Positions 1 through 8,128 of a stretch of DNA of 64,000 nucleotides are shown piece by piece; positions within the stretch are counted from its first letter, which is position 1, and the number at the start of each line of letters is the position of its first letter. This stretch comes from JABMMZ01 sp040386935 (GTDB taxonomy: Bacteria; Bacteroidota; Bacteroidia; NS11-12g; UBA955), in NCBI GenBank assembly GCA_040386935.1, contig JAZKEQ010000009.1, positions 21,099 to 85,098 of the forward strand, given 5' to 3'. The position numbers were made by a program, and so were the translations under genes. The notes beneath the pieces are model-generated. The model did no database searches. It was not told where the DNA came from and was given only the letters and a program-made list of their open reading frames with translations.

Positions 1-1395
1 CTCACCTGTATAGGGCTTACGCGATTCCGCTTCTATATAAGTGAGTATTTTGAGCATCTTCAGAATCAATAATTCATTCAAGATATTGATCCTTCGTTTT
101 GAATTAAAAGGAATTTGATGAGCCTGAAGGTATTTGGTCAGAATTTCTACTTGTCGGTGATTGCGGTAAAGGATGGCTATTTCATTGTATGGAACACCTT
201 CTGTGTGTAATTTTTCGATGGCCCGACCTATGCCAATAGCTTCGTGTAAAGGATTGAAATATGATTCAATAACAGGCAGTTCAACAACTGTTTTATAGTC
301 GGGGTGAGCGGCAAAAAGTTGTTTATCAATAGTGCTTAAACGCTCTTTGTTTATATTAATTAAATTGCGTGAAGCATCGAGTATGGGTTGTCCTGAACGG
401 TAGTTTTCTGTTAATACGGTTGTGCTGAGATGGTCTTCATAAATAGAGGCAAAGTTTAAGATATTGCCAACATTGGCACCTTGAAAACGATAGATGGATT
501 GGTCATCATCACCTACTACAAAAAGGTTGGGAATCTCCCAGTATTCTGCAAGATATTGTACCAATTGATTTTGTGCCCCATTGGTATCCTGAAACTCATC
601 TACCAAAAAATATAGAAAGCGTTCCTGATAATTCAACAGAAAATTTTTGTCATCCCTAAATGCTTTCACCACCCATGTAATCATGTCAGTAAAATCATAC
701 AACTTGCGGTCCAGCATTTTGTTCTGAAATATTTTAAACTGACTCACAGCAGCAATTAAACGATCTGTTTTTTCTCTTTCATCCTTGTATTTTTTTTCAT
801 TTAAGTCGCCTTTTTGAAACCCTTTGCCATTGCGCTTGTAGATGAATTCTTCCTCTTCTTCTCTGGCCTTAAACTGTTCGTTAGCCATTTGTATCAAGGT
901 GTCTGAATCGAGGTTCTCCTCCTTCATTATTTTGAAAAGATTTCTGAAGTTAGGTACATCGTAATAGATTTCGCCTTTCAGTCGTTTCAATATGCTGTCA
1001 TTGGGCAATTCATCTATCATTTCCTGAACTATTTCAATGGCATCCAAATCACTGGCCGGATTCAGATTGCTATACCCAAAATAATTGTTGTTGTGCTGAA
1101 TGATTTCATTGCATAGCGAATGAAATGTATGAATATTTACACGATAAGCAGCAGGACCAATAAACTTCAATAAACGTTCGCGCATAGCAACAACACCTGC
1201 ATCAGTATAGGTTAAGCACAATATCTGATAGGGTGGAGTATCTGTTTTTTGCAAAATGTTAGCAATACGGGCAGCCAGTATTTGGGTCTTACCGGTACCG
1301 GGTCCTGCCACTACCATTACAGGTCCGTCAATGGTATTGACCGCATGTTGCTGTGCAGTATTAAGTGAATTATAGAGGGTTTCGAAATCGGTCAT
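1..1395 (-). CDS. UvrD/Rep-family ATP-dependent helicase (3' end missing)
   Basis: Superfamily 1 DNA helicase, a motor that unwinds DNA in repair or recombination in the cytoplasm. The reading frame starts at an ATG (complement 1393-1395) and stays open for 465 codons to the left edge, so the C-terminus lies outside. Visible motifs in order: Walker A GPGTGKT (residues 31-37), motif Ia LTYTDAG, the Walker B/motif II DEFQDTN (about 266), motif III VVGDDDQSIYRFQGA (about 293-307) and motif IV TENYRSG (about 327). This order is diagnostic for the UvrD/PcrA/Rep group. Which member it is, and whether a C-terminal nuclease domain follows, cannot be told from the visible part. A TATATTTG-like minus-strand box (complement 1405-1412) lies just upstream, without an obvious TTG at the usual distance. 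Confidence 0.9.
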   Translation of the reverse strand, partial: MTDFETLYNSLNTAQQHAVNTIDGPVMVVAGPGTGKTQILAARIANILQKTDTPPYQILCLTYTDAGVVAMRERLLKFIGPAAYRVNIHTFHSLCNEIIQHNNNYFGYSNLNPASDLDAIEIVQEMIDELPNDSILKRLKGEIYYDVPNFRNLFKIMKEENLDSDTLIQMANEQFKAREEEEEFIYKRNGKGFQKGDLNEKKYKDEREKTDRLIAAVSQFKIFQNKMLDRKLYDFTDMITWVVKAFRDDKNFLLNYQERFLYFLVDEFQDTNGAQNQLVQYLAEYWEIPNLFVVGDDDQSIYRFQGANVGNILNFASIYEDHLSTTVLTENYRSGQPILDASRNLININKERLSTIDKQLFAAHPDYKTVVELPVIESYFNPLHEAIGIGRAIEKLHTEGVPYNEIAILYRNHRQVEILTKYLQAHQIPFNSKRRINILNELLILKMLKILTYIEAESRKPYTGE

Positions 1396-1441
1396 GGTGC
1401 TTGACAAATATAATTCAAAGTTTTACTTTGGTAATAAATAT

Positions 1442-1858
1442 TCAAGCGCTTATTTCATCTGTGTCAGGTTCTTCACGTATTGCCTCTTTTAAACACACGA
1501 TCATACTGGCGAAAGCAAGAAAACCATTTAAAAAGATATTAATGATAGGGAAGTATTCAGCTTTTAATGTCTTGCGAATGATATTGTTTGAAAATTCAGC
1601 ACCGAACTCATCGATTGTTATTTCATAGATGATATAATTATAATATGCGAGTATAAGCGCTAAAATAACTAGGAGAATTCTGTTGATTTTAATATTCTTA
1701 AAATACCAGTAGGTGTAAACAATAAATGCAATGACACCCGGTATGCCCATAATGAATACTAGGCTTAATAAAGTAAGGTCGGGGTAGCAAACAATGCCAA
1801 TCAAATTGTTGAAGAATAAGAAGGCATAGATCAAACGAATGAATTTATTTTCTTTCAT
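1442..1858 (-). CDS. Small integral membrane protein, unknown function
   Basis: No family recognised. The 138-residue product has about four hydrophobic segments (near residues 8-24, 28-50, 58-78 and 104-124) separated by short charged loops, and a polar acidic tail. The start codon overlaps the stop of the Coq4-like gene upstream by 4 bases (ATGA), so the two are likely translated from one message. It lies at the end of a minus-strand set with a winged-helix regulator, a membrane protein and the Coq4-like gene. Coding status rests on the overlap, the lack of stops and the membrane-protein composition; function is open. Confidence 0.65.
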   Translation of the reverse strand: MKENKFIRLIYAFLFFNNLIGIVCYPDLTLLSLVFIMGIPGVIAFIVYTYWYFKNIKINRILLVILALILAYYNYIIYEITIDEFGAEFSNNIIRKTLKAEYFPIINIFLNGFLAFASMIVCLKEAIREEPDTDEISA

Positions 1859-2328
1859 AATGGAAGTATGTTGAGGTTTTTTCTGAGTTGAAGAACGGGT
1901 TGAGATAATTGGTTTTCGAGGTGAATATCTGACAGGGATTTGGCTTGTTTACCGCGTTTATACGAGCGATAGAAATCAACAATGTATTCGGGCGTAAGAA
2001 GAGGGCCAAATATGAGGACAACCCATACTGTAGGGCTTTTATTGCCATTGCCAAATTCAAAATACTGCATCAGTATTTCACCTCTCACATCTGTTTCTAT
2101 TTCCAATAAAGCATGTTTGATGTCGTGAAGTTCATAACCTTTGATTAGTTGCAGTTTACGCTTATTTAGAAATTGCAGGGTGGTAGCACCCAGACTGTTT
2201 TCAGGGCAGTTGGTGAGATAAGCGGTTGTAATTGGCTGGTAAGTTGTTTTGTATATCAGCCTTATCATTGGAAAGTAAATGCTCTCAGCCAATAGATTAA
2301 CCATATTTTCACGCCATTTTATTTTCAT
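1855..2328 (-). CDS. Coq4-like protein
   Basis: Resembles the Coq4 family, whose eukaryotic member organises the ubiquinone-synthesis complex on membranes and takes part in ring processing. The visible hallmark is the HDxxH-x11-E metal motif: HDIKH followed by eleven residues and E, inside the stretch LHDIKHALLEIETDVRGE. The segment after it (FGNGNKSPTVWVV then GPLLTPEYI) looks like the second conserved helix. I start at the ATG at 2328 (157 residues); a TTG at 2364 would add 12 residues directly after the upstream stop. It overlaps the following membrane-protein gene by 4 bases. Known biology: most Bacteroidota make menaquinone, so a ubiquinone-specific role is doubtful; binding of another isoprenoid or lipid is an inference. 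Confidence 0.7.
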   Translation of the reverse strand: MKIKWRENMVNLLAESIYFPMIRLIYKTTYQPITTAYLTNCPENSLGATTLQFLNKRKLQLIKGYELHDIKHALLEIETDVRGEILMQYFEFGNGNKSPTVWVVLIFGPLLTPEYIVDFYRSYKRGKQAKSLSDIHLENQLSQPVLQLRKNLNILPL

Positions 2329-2369
2329 ATAGAAAGTGCTTTGTATTTCAAAGTAATTGTGCAAAAAAA

Positions 2370-2654
2370 TTATTTCTTCACCAGCGCTTCAATTGCCTTC
2401 AGGTGTTTATCAAAGGCATTTTTCCCTTTTTTTGTAGCCTTGTAAGTGGTGTTTGTTTTACGGCCGATGAAAGATTTCTTAATTTCAATATAACCTGATT
2501 TTTCAAGAGAAGTAATGTGACTGGCCAAATTGCCATCGGTTAAATCGAGCAGTTCCTTAAAGGTTAAAAACTCCACCCATTCATTCACCATCAGAATGGC
2601 CATAATGCCCAACCTGACACGATTTTCAAAAGCTTTGTCAAAATCTTCAAGCAT
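2370..2654 (-). CDS. Winged-helix transcriptional regulator
   Basis: A 94-residue protein consisting of little more than a winged-helix DNA-binding domain of the ArsR/MarR-like type common in Bacteroidota (HTH_34-like). The helix-turn-helix is seen around residues 29-55 (FLTFKELLDLTDGNLASHIT), and the wing has the polar run FIGRKTNTTYKATKKG. There is no ligand-binding domain. Its start overlaps the end of the membrane-protein gene upstream by 8 bases, and the Coq4-like gene follows closely. Such small regulators next to a four-helix membrane protein are a recurrent pair in the phylum; the usual inference is control of its own operon. Confidence 0.85.
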   Translation of the reverse strand: MLEDFDKAFENRVRLGIMAILMVNEWVEFLTFKELLDLTDGNLASHITSLEKSGYIEIKKSFIGRKTNTTYKATKKGKNAFDKHLKAIEALVKK

Positions 2655-3279
2655 TGTTTCTGTCTGACTTAAAATAAATATTGAACCCGTATATGATGTG
2701 CATTACACCAAACCCTATGGTCCAAAAAACGATGTGGTAATTAATAAATACAAGGCAAAAAATACCCAGTAGCATTTCTATAACGCCCAAAGATCTTATC
2801 ACACTAATGGTGTAATTGCCTGCATTGAACAATACCATGCCATAAAAAATAAGGGAAAGGGGAAGCACCAAATCAGGAATTTCAAAGGCTAATAACAGGC
2901 AGAAAATACCGGATGCAATTAATGGTAAAAAGAAATTGATCAGAAATCTTTTGGAACTATTGCCCCAAACATTCACTTTCATTTTTCTCGATTTTTGTAC
3001 ACTGAGGATGACTGCTGATCCTATTGATAACACCAAAATAGCAAATGCAGTAAGCAGTGCGTTAATGATGTTGTCTGCCGGTAATTGGTTTAAAATACTG
3101 AGGTCACCTGAAAAGGGGTCGATGCTGTAATAATAACAAAATAACACAACACCTGTAATGGCGATAATGCCGGTGGTAATGCCCGATATGCCACTGAGTG
3201 ATATGAAACGGGTTGACCTTTCCATCAGGTTTTTGATGTCGCTCAAGGTCTCTGTATGGGTATTGTTTTCGGTGTGCAT
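2647..3279 (-). CDS. Polytopic membrane protein paired with winged-helix regulator
   Basis: Predicted inner-membrane protein of unknown function. Starting at the ATG at 3279 (MHTENNTHTETLSDIK...) gives 210 residues; a frame open to 3369 uses an unlikely upstream start with no membrane topology benefit. After a soluble N-terminal helix with the sequence LMERSTRFISLSGISG there are about six hydrophobic segments. The LMERSTRFISLSG entry helix is typical of a widespread uncharacterised Bacteroidota family encoded next to a small winged-helix regulator, which is what follows here with an 8-base overlap. Function is unknown; a membrane sensor for the regulator is conjecture. Confidence 0.75.
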   Translation of the reverse strand: MHTENNTHTETLSDIKNLMERSTRFISLSGISGITTGIIAITGVVLFCYYYSIDPFSGDLSILNQLPADNIINALLTAFAILVLSIGSAVILSVQKSRKMKVNVWGNSSKRFLINFFLPLIASGIFCLLLAFEIPDLVLPLSLIFYGMVLFNAGNYTISVIRSLGVIEMLLGIFCLVFINYHIVFWTIGFGVMHIIYGFNIYFKSDRNNA

Positions 3280-3419
3280 AAAGTACTTTGTAGTGCAAAG
3301 TAATGAAGTCGTCAAATTAAATACAATAGCGTTTCTACAAAAATATGGATATACAGGATAAAAATTCAAATGTCTGATATTTTATAATCAAACATATTCA
3401 TTCCCCTGCAAATGCAGTA

Positions 3420-3449
3420 TTGTAAAGTTTAGCTTTATCGCTATTTTTG
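3420..3449 (+). promoter_or_regulatory. Bacteroidota-type promoter of the fucose synthase operon
   Basis: TTG at 3420-3422 and TATTTTTG at 3442-3449 are separated by 19 bases, matching the known Bacteroidota consensus (TTG, about 19-21 bases, TAnnTTTG). The start codon of the next gene is 16 bases further on, so the leader would be very short. Confidence 0.6.
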
Positions 3450-3465
3450 CTATAACAAATAATCA

Positions 3466-4401
3466 GTGGAAAAACATTCAAAGATATATGTGGCCGGACA
3501 CCGTGGAATGGTGGGCAGTGCAGTACACCGTGCATTGCAGGCAAAAGGGTTCAGCAATATTGTTACCCGTACTTCGGGTGAGCTCGACTTAAGAAATCAA
3601 CAGGCAGTAGCTGATTTTTTCAATCAGGAAAAACCGGAATATGTATTCATGTGTGCCGCCAAGGTAGGTGGTATCGTGGCTAATAATACTTATCGTGCAG
3701 ACTTTCTGTACGACAATCTCTGCATTCAAAATAATATCATACACGCAGCATTTGTAAACGATGTAGAAAAACTGATGTTTTTTGGAAGCAGCTGTATCTA
3801 TCCAAAGTTAGCGCCACAACCGTTAAAAGAAGAGTATCTGTTAACGGGTCTACTGGAGCCAACCAACGAACCTTATGCGATTGCTAAAATAGCAGGCATT
3901 AAATTATGTGAAGCTTATCGCAGTCAACACAATTGCAATTTTATATCTGTAATGCCAACCAATTTGTATGGCATCAATGATAACTATCACCCGCAAAATA
4001 GTCACGTATTACCTGCGCTTATCCGCAAGTTTCACGAGGCTAAAGCAAGCGATGCACCTCAGGTTGAGATATGGGGCACGGGGTCGCCATTGCGCGAATT
4101 TTTATATGCGGATGATTTAGCTGATGCGGCATTGTTTCTGATGTTAAACTACGATGGTGAGGAATTCGTAAACATAGGAACAGGCACTGATTTAAGCATA
4201 AAAGATTTGGCGCTGATGATTAAAGCCATCGTAGGGTACAATGGGGAATTGGTGTTCAATACAGACAAGCCGGATGGTACCCCCCGCAAGCTTATGGATG
4301 TGTCGTATCTGAAACAACTGGGCTGGCAATACACCACCCAATTGGATGAAGGTATACGCATGGCTTACGCTGATTTTCTTAAAAATAATACGCCCCAATA
4401 A
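3466..4401 (+). CDS. fcl: GDP-L-fucose synthase
   Basis: NADPH-dependent epimerase/reductase that turns GDP-4-keto-6-deoxy-D-mannose into GDP-L-fucose, the donor for fucosylated surface polysaccharides; cytoplasmic short-chain dehydrogenase fold. The N-terminal dinucleotide motif is GHRGMVG (residues 11-17). The catalytic set appears as S108/S109 in FFGSSCIYPK, Y137 and K141 in PYAIAKIAG. Length (311) equals that of the family. The start is a GTG; no ATG lies before the nucleotide-binding motif. Its stop overlaps the ATG of the next gene (TAATG). No GDP-mannose dehydratase gene is in view, so the preceding step must be encoded elsewhere. Confidence 0.93.
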   Translation: MEKHSKIYVAGHRGMVGSAVHRALQAKGFSNIVTRTSGELDLRNQQAVADFFNQEKPEYVFMCAAKVGGIVANNTYRADFLYDNLCIQNNIIHAAFVNDVEKLMFFGSSCIYPKLAPQPLKEEYLLTGLLEPTNEPYAIAKIAGIKLCEAYRSQHNCNFISVMPTNLYGINDNYHPQNSHVLPALIRKFHEAKASDAPQVEIWGTGSPLREFLYADDLADAALFLMLNYDGEEFVNIGTGTDLSIKDLALMIKAIVGYNGELVFNTDKPDGTPRKLMDVSYLKQLGWQYTTQLDEGIRMAYADFLKNNTPQ

Positions 4402-4991
4402 TGGCGACAAAACTCCATACCGAAGCCAGTCATCAGATATCGGAATACATCGAGTCGATGCCGGAATGGAGTAGAGATATTTGCAAAAAACTGCGCACCA
4501 TTATTCATAAAGCCGACCCTCAGATGAACGAGGATTGGAAGTGGGGGCCTAACTTTAATCACAATGGCATGGTATGCGGAATTGGCGCTTTTAAAAAACA
4601 TGTGTCATTTGTATTCTTTCAGGGTGCACAAATGAAAGATGCTAAAAAAATATTGCAACTGGGCGGTGCCAATGCACACAATCGCATGATGCATATTTTC
4701 AATGTGAAAGACATTAAGGAAAAGGTGTTGATGGATTATATCAAAGAAGCAGTGCAAATCAATATGAATGGCAAAGCTGTTGGAATATCAAGTCCTGCCA
4801 AAGTAGAAATAGAAACACCGGACGATTTGCAAAACCTGTTGGAGCAAAATGGGCTCACTGAATATTTTGATATGCTTGCCTATACCCATCGCAAAGAATA
4901 TATTCTGTGGATTACCGATGCAAAGAAAGAGGAAACCCGCATCAAACGTCTAGATAAGACAATAGAGATGCTTCAGAAAAAAGTGAAATAA
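4401..4991 (+). CDS. DUF1801/OmdA-domain protein
   Basis: Cytoplasmic protein joining two small domains seen together in Bacteroidota: an N-terminal DUF1801 (YdhG-like) fold, recognised from the run PEWSRDICKKLRTIIH and the following NEDWKWGPNF...KKHVSFVFF pattern, and a C-terminal YdeI/OmdA-type helical tail with AYTHRKEYILWITDAKKEET and RIKRLDKTIEMLQ. The tail motif is the one annotated as bacteriocin-protection or OmpD-associated in other bacteria, although no biochemical activity is established. It is coupled to the fucose synthase by a TAATG overlap, but a shared job is not evident. Confidence 0.8.
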   Translation: MATKLHTEASHQISEYIESMPEWSRDICKKLRTIIHKADPQMNEDWKWGPNFNHNGMVCGIGAFKKHVSFVFFQGAQMKDAKKILQLGGANAHNRMMHIFNVKDIKEKVLMDYIKEAVQINMNGKAVGISSPAKVEIETPDDLQNLLEQNGLTEYFDMLAYTHRKEYILWITDAKKEETRIKRLDKTIEMLQKKVK

Positions 4992-5013
4992 CAACGTTTC
5001 CGGTTGTACTTGC

Positions 5014-5622
5014 TTACCGCGACTTTTTTAATTGAAAATCTTCAAGTTTCTGATAGCTTTCAAAATCGGGCGCTACTTTAAAATGAAAGTCTTTCAAGTT
5101 GTAATTTTTTACTTGACTTGTTGAATCGGTTGCAACATCATAAGTTATTTTCTCGAGCGTAACCATTTCAAATGATTTATTGTAGGTAGCAATAATAGTA
5201 GTGCTCCCAAAAAAATCTTCAGCATGGTTTTCAAAGGCAAAAGTTTGTCCCTCATTGTCAAAATAATGGGTGCTGTTATCAAGACTGTGGCGGTCAATAT
5301 CATAAGGAGCCACCATTACTTTCTTAATATTTCCCATTGAGTCGCTGTAAAATGTATACACCGACTTAATGCTATCAGACATTAATGTTAAGTCTAATGG
5401 ATTTACTAAGATTGATGTGCTATATAAGCGGTAGAGTGTTTTATCAATATATAAGTCATCCCACAATTTTTTTTGATAAGCCAGGCGCTCATTTAAATCG
5501 TGTTCTGGAACTAAGCGAGATGATTCGGTGTTAAATGTTTCAGGTTTGGATTGAGGAGCACAAGCCGATAAAACACAGCAAAGTAGAACTAATGCAATAT
5601 ACGCTTGTTGGATGAATCTCAT
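5014..5622 (-). CDS. Putative lipoprotein downstream of ligand-gated channel
   Basis: Function unknown. The N-terminus is a lipoprotein signal with lipobox LSAC and lipidation at C21. The mature part (about 180 residues) is hydrophilic, starting with a helical charged stretch (HDLNERLAYQKKLWDDLYIDK) followed by what looks like mostly beta strands (repeated short VYTFYSD, IIATYN, KITYDV patterns). The gene begins 7 bases after the stop of the channel gene and on the same strand, so both are probably one transcript. An outer-membrane or periplasmic partner of the channel is a reasonable but untested inference. Confidence 0.7.
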   Translation of the reverse strand: MRFIQQAYIALVLLCCVLSACAPQSKPETFNTESSRLVPEHDLNERLAYQKKLWDDLYIDKTLYRLYSTSILVNPLDLTLMSDSIKSVYTFYSDSMGNIKKVMVAPYDIDRHSLDNSTHYFDNEGQTFAFENHAEDFFGSTTIIATYNKSFEMVTLEKITYDVATDSTSQVKNYNLKDFHFKVAPDFESYQKLEDFQLKKSR

Positions 5623-5629
5623 CTCTTAT

Positions 5630-6601
5630 TTAAACCAATGAATCTGATAAATAAGCACGGCCGATATACCAAAGATTAATCGCTACAAAAAAGATGAGCA
5701 ATAAACGACCACTCTTTTGATTTCTGCTGACAGCTTCATTGACCAATCCTTGTTTGCAAAGTTTATAAGTGTATACAGAACTTGCCATTGCCATAAATAT
5801 ATAAAACAATGTAAAGCCGTGTAGGCTATCAACAAGTGTAAATGAGTTTGATTCAGGTAAAGCGGAGTCGATGATGTACTTGTTGCCTATCACAGCAAAT
5901 AGTGACCCTACACTAAGGGCTAGTCTTGCATCCATGTTATCTGCAGGAATGTAAAAACAGGCACATGATATGAAAAATGCGATATACATGCCAAGAAATA
6001 GTTTGAAAAATAATTCCCATGAGTCGCGATGTACTGAAATAACTACCCTGTATACACTATAAGCAGATTGTGGTTGGCTCAATTCGGGATCACCAAAACC
6101 TGTTTCGTATTGCTTGATGGATGATTCAATATTGAAACTATCCTTCTCCCATTCTGTTAAAAAATATTTGCCATAGTGATTACCCAATGTATCTGTTGCA
6201 AATATCAGTTCATTGGCGTCAAACATTGAATTCTCAATGGTGAAGCGCAGTTTCTGACGGTCGAAGGGAAAGTGTTTGATTTTCCAAGTACCCTTCATCA
6301 GGCACTCAAGTTTCATCAACATGTAAATACTGCCATCGTCAAGGGTATCTATGGTCGCATACGATTTTTCGAATTTCTTAGCCATCGGTACTTCCAGATT
6401 TTTCATGAAATCAAATTCGGGTCGTTTGTATTTCAACCACAACCATAAATTGATGGAGTATTCCTTTAGTCTGAAATCAATGTCGTGAATACTGGTAACA
6501 TATACCCCAACTGTAACGGTATCGGGCGCATCGGCTGCTGCCCTTGCTGCAGGACAGCAATAGCCAATCCAGCAGGCGATCAAAAACAGTGCTTTTTTCA
6601 T
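5630..6601 (-). CDS. Pentameric ligand-gated ion channel homologue (GLIC/ELIC-like)
   Basis: Resembles the bacterial members of the Cys-loop receptor superfamily, pentameric inner-membrane channels with a periplasmic beta-sandwich ligand domain. In order: signal peptide (residues 1 to about 22), ligand domain with VGVYVTSIHDIDF...LWLWLKY (31-58), the superfamily-defining loop FPFDRQ (111-116, equivalent to YPFDSQ in GLIC) and FLTEWEKDSF (147-156), then four membrane helices: M1 about 196-218, M2 about 224-246, M3 about 256-281, M4 about 299-316. The M2-M3 loop retains a Pro (ALPES). As in other prokaryotic members there is no disulfide pair in the loop. Length 323 is normal. The M1 segment lacks the Pro found in most relatives. 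A lipoprotein gene follows after 7 bases. Ligand and ion selectivity cannot be read from the sequence. Confidence 0.85.
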   Translation of the reverse strand: MKKALFLIACWIGYCCPAARAAADAPDTVTVGVYVTSIHDIDFRLKEYSINLWLWLKYKRPEFDFMKNLEVPMAKKFEKSYATIDTLDDGSIYMLMKLECLMKGTWKIKHFPFDRQKLRFTIENSMFDANELIFATDTLGNHYGKYFLTEWEKDSFNIESSIKQYETGFGDPELSQPQSAYSVYRVVISVHRDSWELFFKLFLGMYIAFFISCACFYIPADNMDARLALSVGSLFAVIGNKYIIDSALPESNSFTLVDSLHGFTLFYIFMAMASSVYTYKLCKQGLVNEAVSRNQKSGRLLLIFFVAINLWYIGRAYLSDSLV

Positions 6602-6610
6602 GTTAAACTT

Positions 6611-6641
6611 TTGGTAAAGTTAACCTTATTTTTTAAATTTG
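6611..6641 (+). promoter_or_regulatory. Bacteroidota-type promoter
   Basis: TTG at 6611-6613 and TAAATTTG at 6634-6641 are spaced by 20 bases, 45 bases before the ATG at 6686. The site sits in the divergent gap beside the channel gene. Confidence 0.55.
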
Positions 6642-6685
6642 TTAAAGTCTGTTAGTCATTATTGGTCTGATATTCAAAGAAAAAC

Positions 6686-7303
6686 ATGTCAATAATTAGG
6701 GTAGCAATAATATTAAGTTTGTCACTATTTATAAATAGCAGTGCATTTGCTCAATTAATCTATAATAATACATTTATAGTTGACTCAAACACCAGTGTTT
6801 CAATTGTCAATGGCAAATACAAAATAGATAAGGACATCATTGAGGGGAGTAAAAATTTACCTCGGATGCTGAATGAATTAGATACTAATTTTCTCGAAAA
6901 AAAATGGAAAGTAGAAGATATTCCTACTTTTATAATATCTTTTATGGATAGTTTGACAGGGCCATTTGTGCTGGCTAATACAGGGGAGCCCTACACAAAA
7001 GGTTGTATTGTTGAAACAGGATATAAAAATGATAGCAATGGAAAATCAGTGAAATATAATTTACCTAGTAGGCAATTAGCATTTCTTGGAATAGGGAATG
7101 ATATGGCCATAATTACCTACTGCCAGGGAGGAATTGCCAGTTCCGAATATATCTTAATATTTAAGTTCAAGGGTAATACAATAACCGATTTTTGGGCAAC
7201 AAATATTAATTCAGATGATATTAAAACTCAAGCCCAAATAATGAGATTATTGAAATCAAAAATTAGTGATGAAAGCTTGTTAAAACTGAATTTTTGCTAT
7301 TAA
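6686..7303 (+). CDS. Secreted protein of unknown function
   Basis: No family recognised. A 205-residue protein with a clean Sec signal peptide (hydrophobic core VAIILSLSLFINSS, cleavage near AFA-QL at residue 22). The mature part is polar and probably globular, with a beta-rich region near residues 130-165 (QLAFLGIGNDMAIITYCQGG then EYILIFKFKGN). It has no sorting domain, so a periplasmic location is likely. It stands alone with its own promoter, divergent from the channel gene and convergent with pyrE. Base composition is more A+T-rich than that of the neighbours, which fits an accessory gene. Confidence 0.7.
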   Translation: MSIIRVAIILSLSLFINSSAFAQLIYNNTFIVDSNTSVSIVNGKYKIDKDIIEGSKNLPRMLNELDTNFLEKKWKVEDIPTFIISFMDSLTGPFVLANTGEPYTKGCIVETGYKNDSNGKSVKYNLPSRQLAFLGIGNDMAIITYCQGGIASSEYILIFKFKGNTITDFWATNINSDDIKTQAQIMRLLKSKISDESLLKLNFCY

Positions 7304-7472
7304 ATGTTTTAACTCACTTTTAAAACCAAAATGAAATTTAATTATCATTTATTAAGAGAGAGATGAAAGCAGATATTTCAAGAGATCAACATCTCATCTG
7401 TTGGAAAAATGTCAAGTAAGAAGCGTATTAATCATGGCAACCATTTAATCACTTCAATTCATAGTACAGACA

Positions 7473-8117
7473 TCACAGTATCCCATCACTCCACACTTGT
7501 GGGTCTTTGCTCCACAGTGCAATCTTGTCGGCTTGTTCTGCATTGATGTAGTTACTTTCGGTAGCAACTTTTGCCAATTCATTGAAATTGCTGAGTGAAA
7601 TATATGGGCAGGCAGTTGCTTTAAATTTGTCGTCACTGGCTGCAAATCCATAATTGAAAATAGAAACCAAGCCTATAACTTCTATGCCGGCTTCACGTAG
7701 ATCTTCAACAGCTTTCAAACTGCTTTTGCCCGTACTGATAAGGTCTTCAACCACTACTACTTTAGCACCGGTCTCTAAGCGACCTTCAATGCTGTTCTTT
7801 AAGCCGTGCTTTTTAGGTTCAGGACGGACATAAGCAAATGGCAATTCCATGTCGGCAGCTATTAATGCACCTTGAGCAATACCGGCTGTAGCGACACCTG
7901 CTATGGCTTGTACGCCTGCGAAATTGGTTTTAATGGCTTCTACCAGTGCTTTGGTGATAAATGATCGGATGTGAGGATAAGAGAGTGTTACCCTGTTGTC
8001 GCAATACACGGGCGAGCGCATGCCGCTGGTCCAGGTAAAGGGATTATCGATATTTAATTTAACAGCCTCGCATTCTAAGAGGTATTGCGCTATTTTTGCA
8101 CTTGTATTGTCTGACAT
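7473..8117 (-). CDS. pyrE: Orotate phosphoribosyltransferase
   Basis: Transfers phosphoribose from PRPP to orotate to give orotidine 5'-phosphate, the fifth step of de novo pyrimidine synthesis, in the cytosol. The PRPP-binding signature VVVVEDLISTGKS is at residues 120-132, and the N-terminal substrate region WTSGMRSPVYCDNR (29-42) and the flexible-loop KKHGLKN (102-108) are present. Length 214 is normal. It is divergent from the Nudix gene with an 11-base gap, so each promoter must lie within the other's coding region; CAAAATTA at 8132-8139 reads as a TAATTTTG box on the minus strand. Confidence 0.95.
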   Translation of the reverse strand: MSDNTSAKIAQYLLECEAVKLNIDNPFTWTSGMRSPVYCDNRVTLSYPHIRSFITKALVEAIKTNFAGVQAIAGVATAGIAQGALIAADMELPFAYVRPEPKKHGLKNSIEGRLETGAKVVVVEDLISTGKSSLKAVEDLREAGIEVIGLVSIFNYGFAASDDKFKATACPYISLSNFNELAKVATESNYINAEQADKIALWSKDPQVWSDGIL

Positions 8118-8128
8118 AATTAATAGGG

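Noticed and set aside
7304..7472. Tiny ORF between the secreted orphan and pyrE
   Set aside because: The frame from an ATG near 7363 ends after 18 codons, with no ribosome site or similarity.
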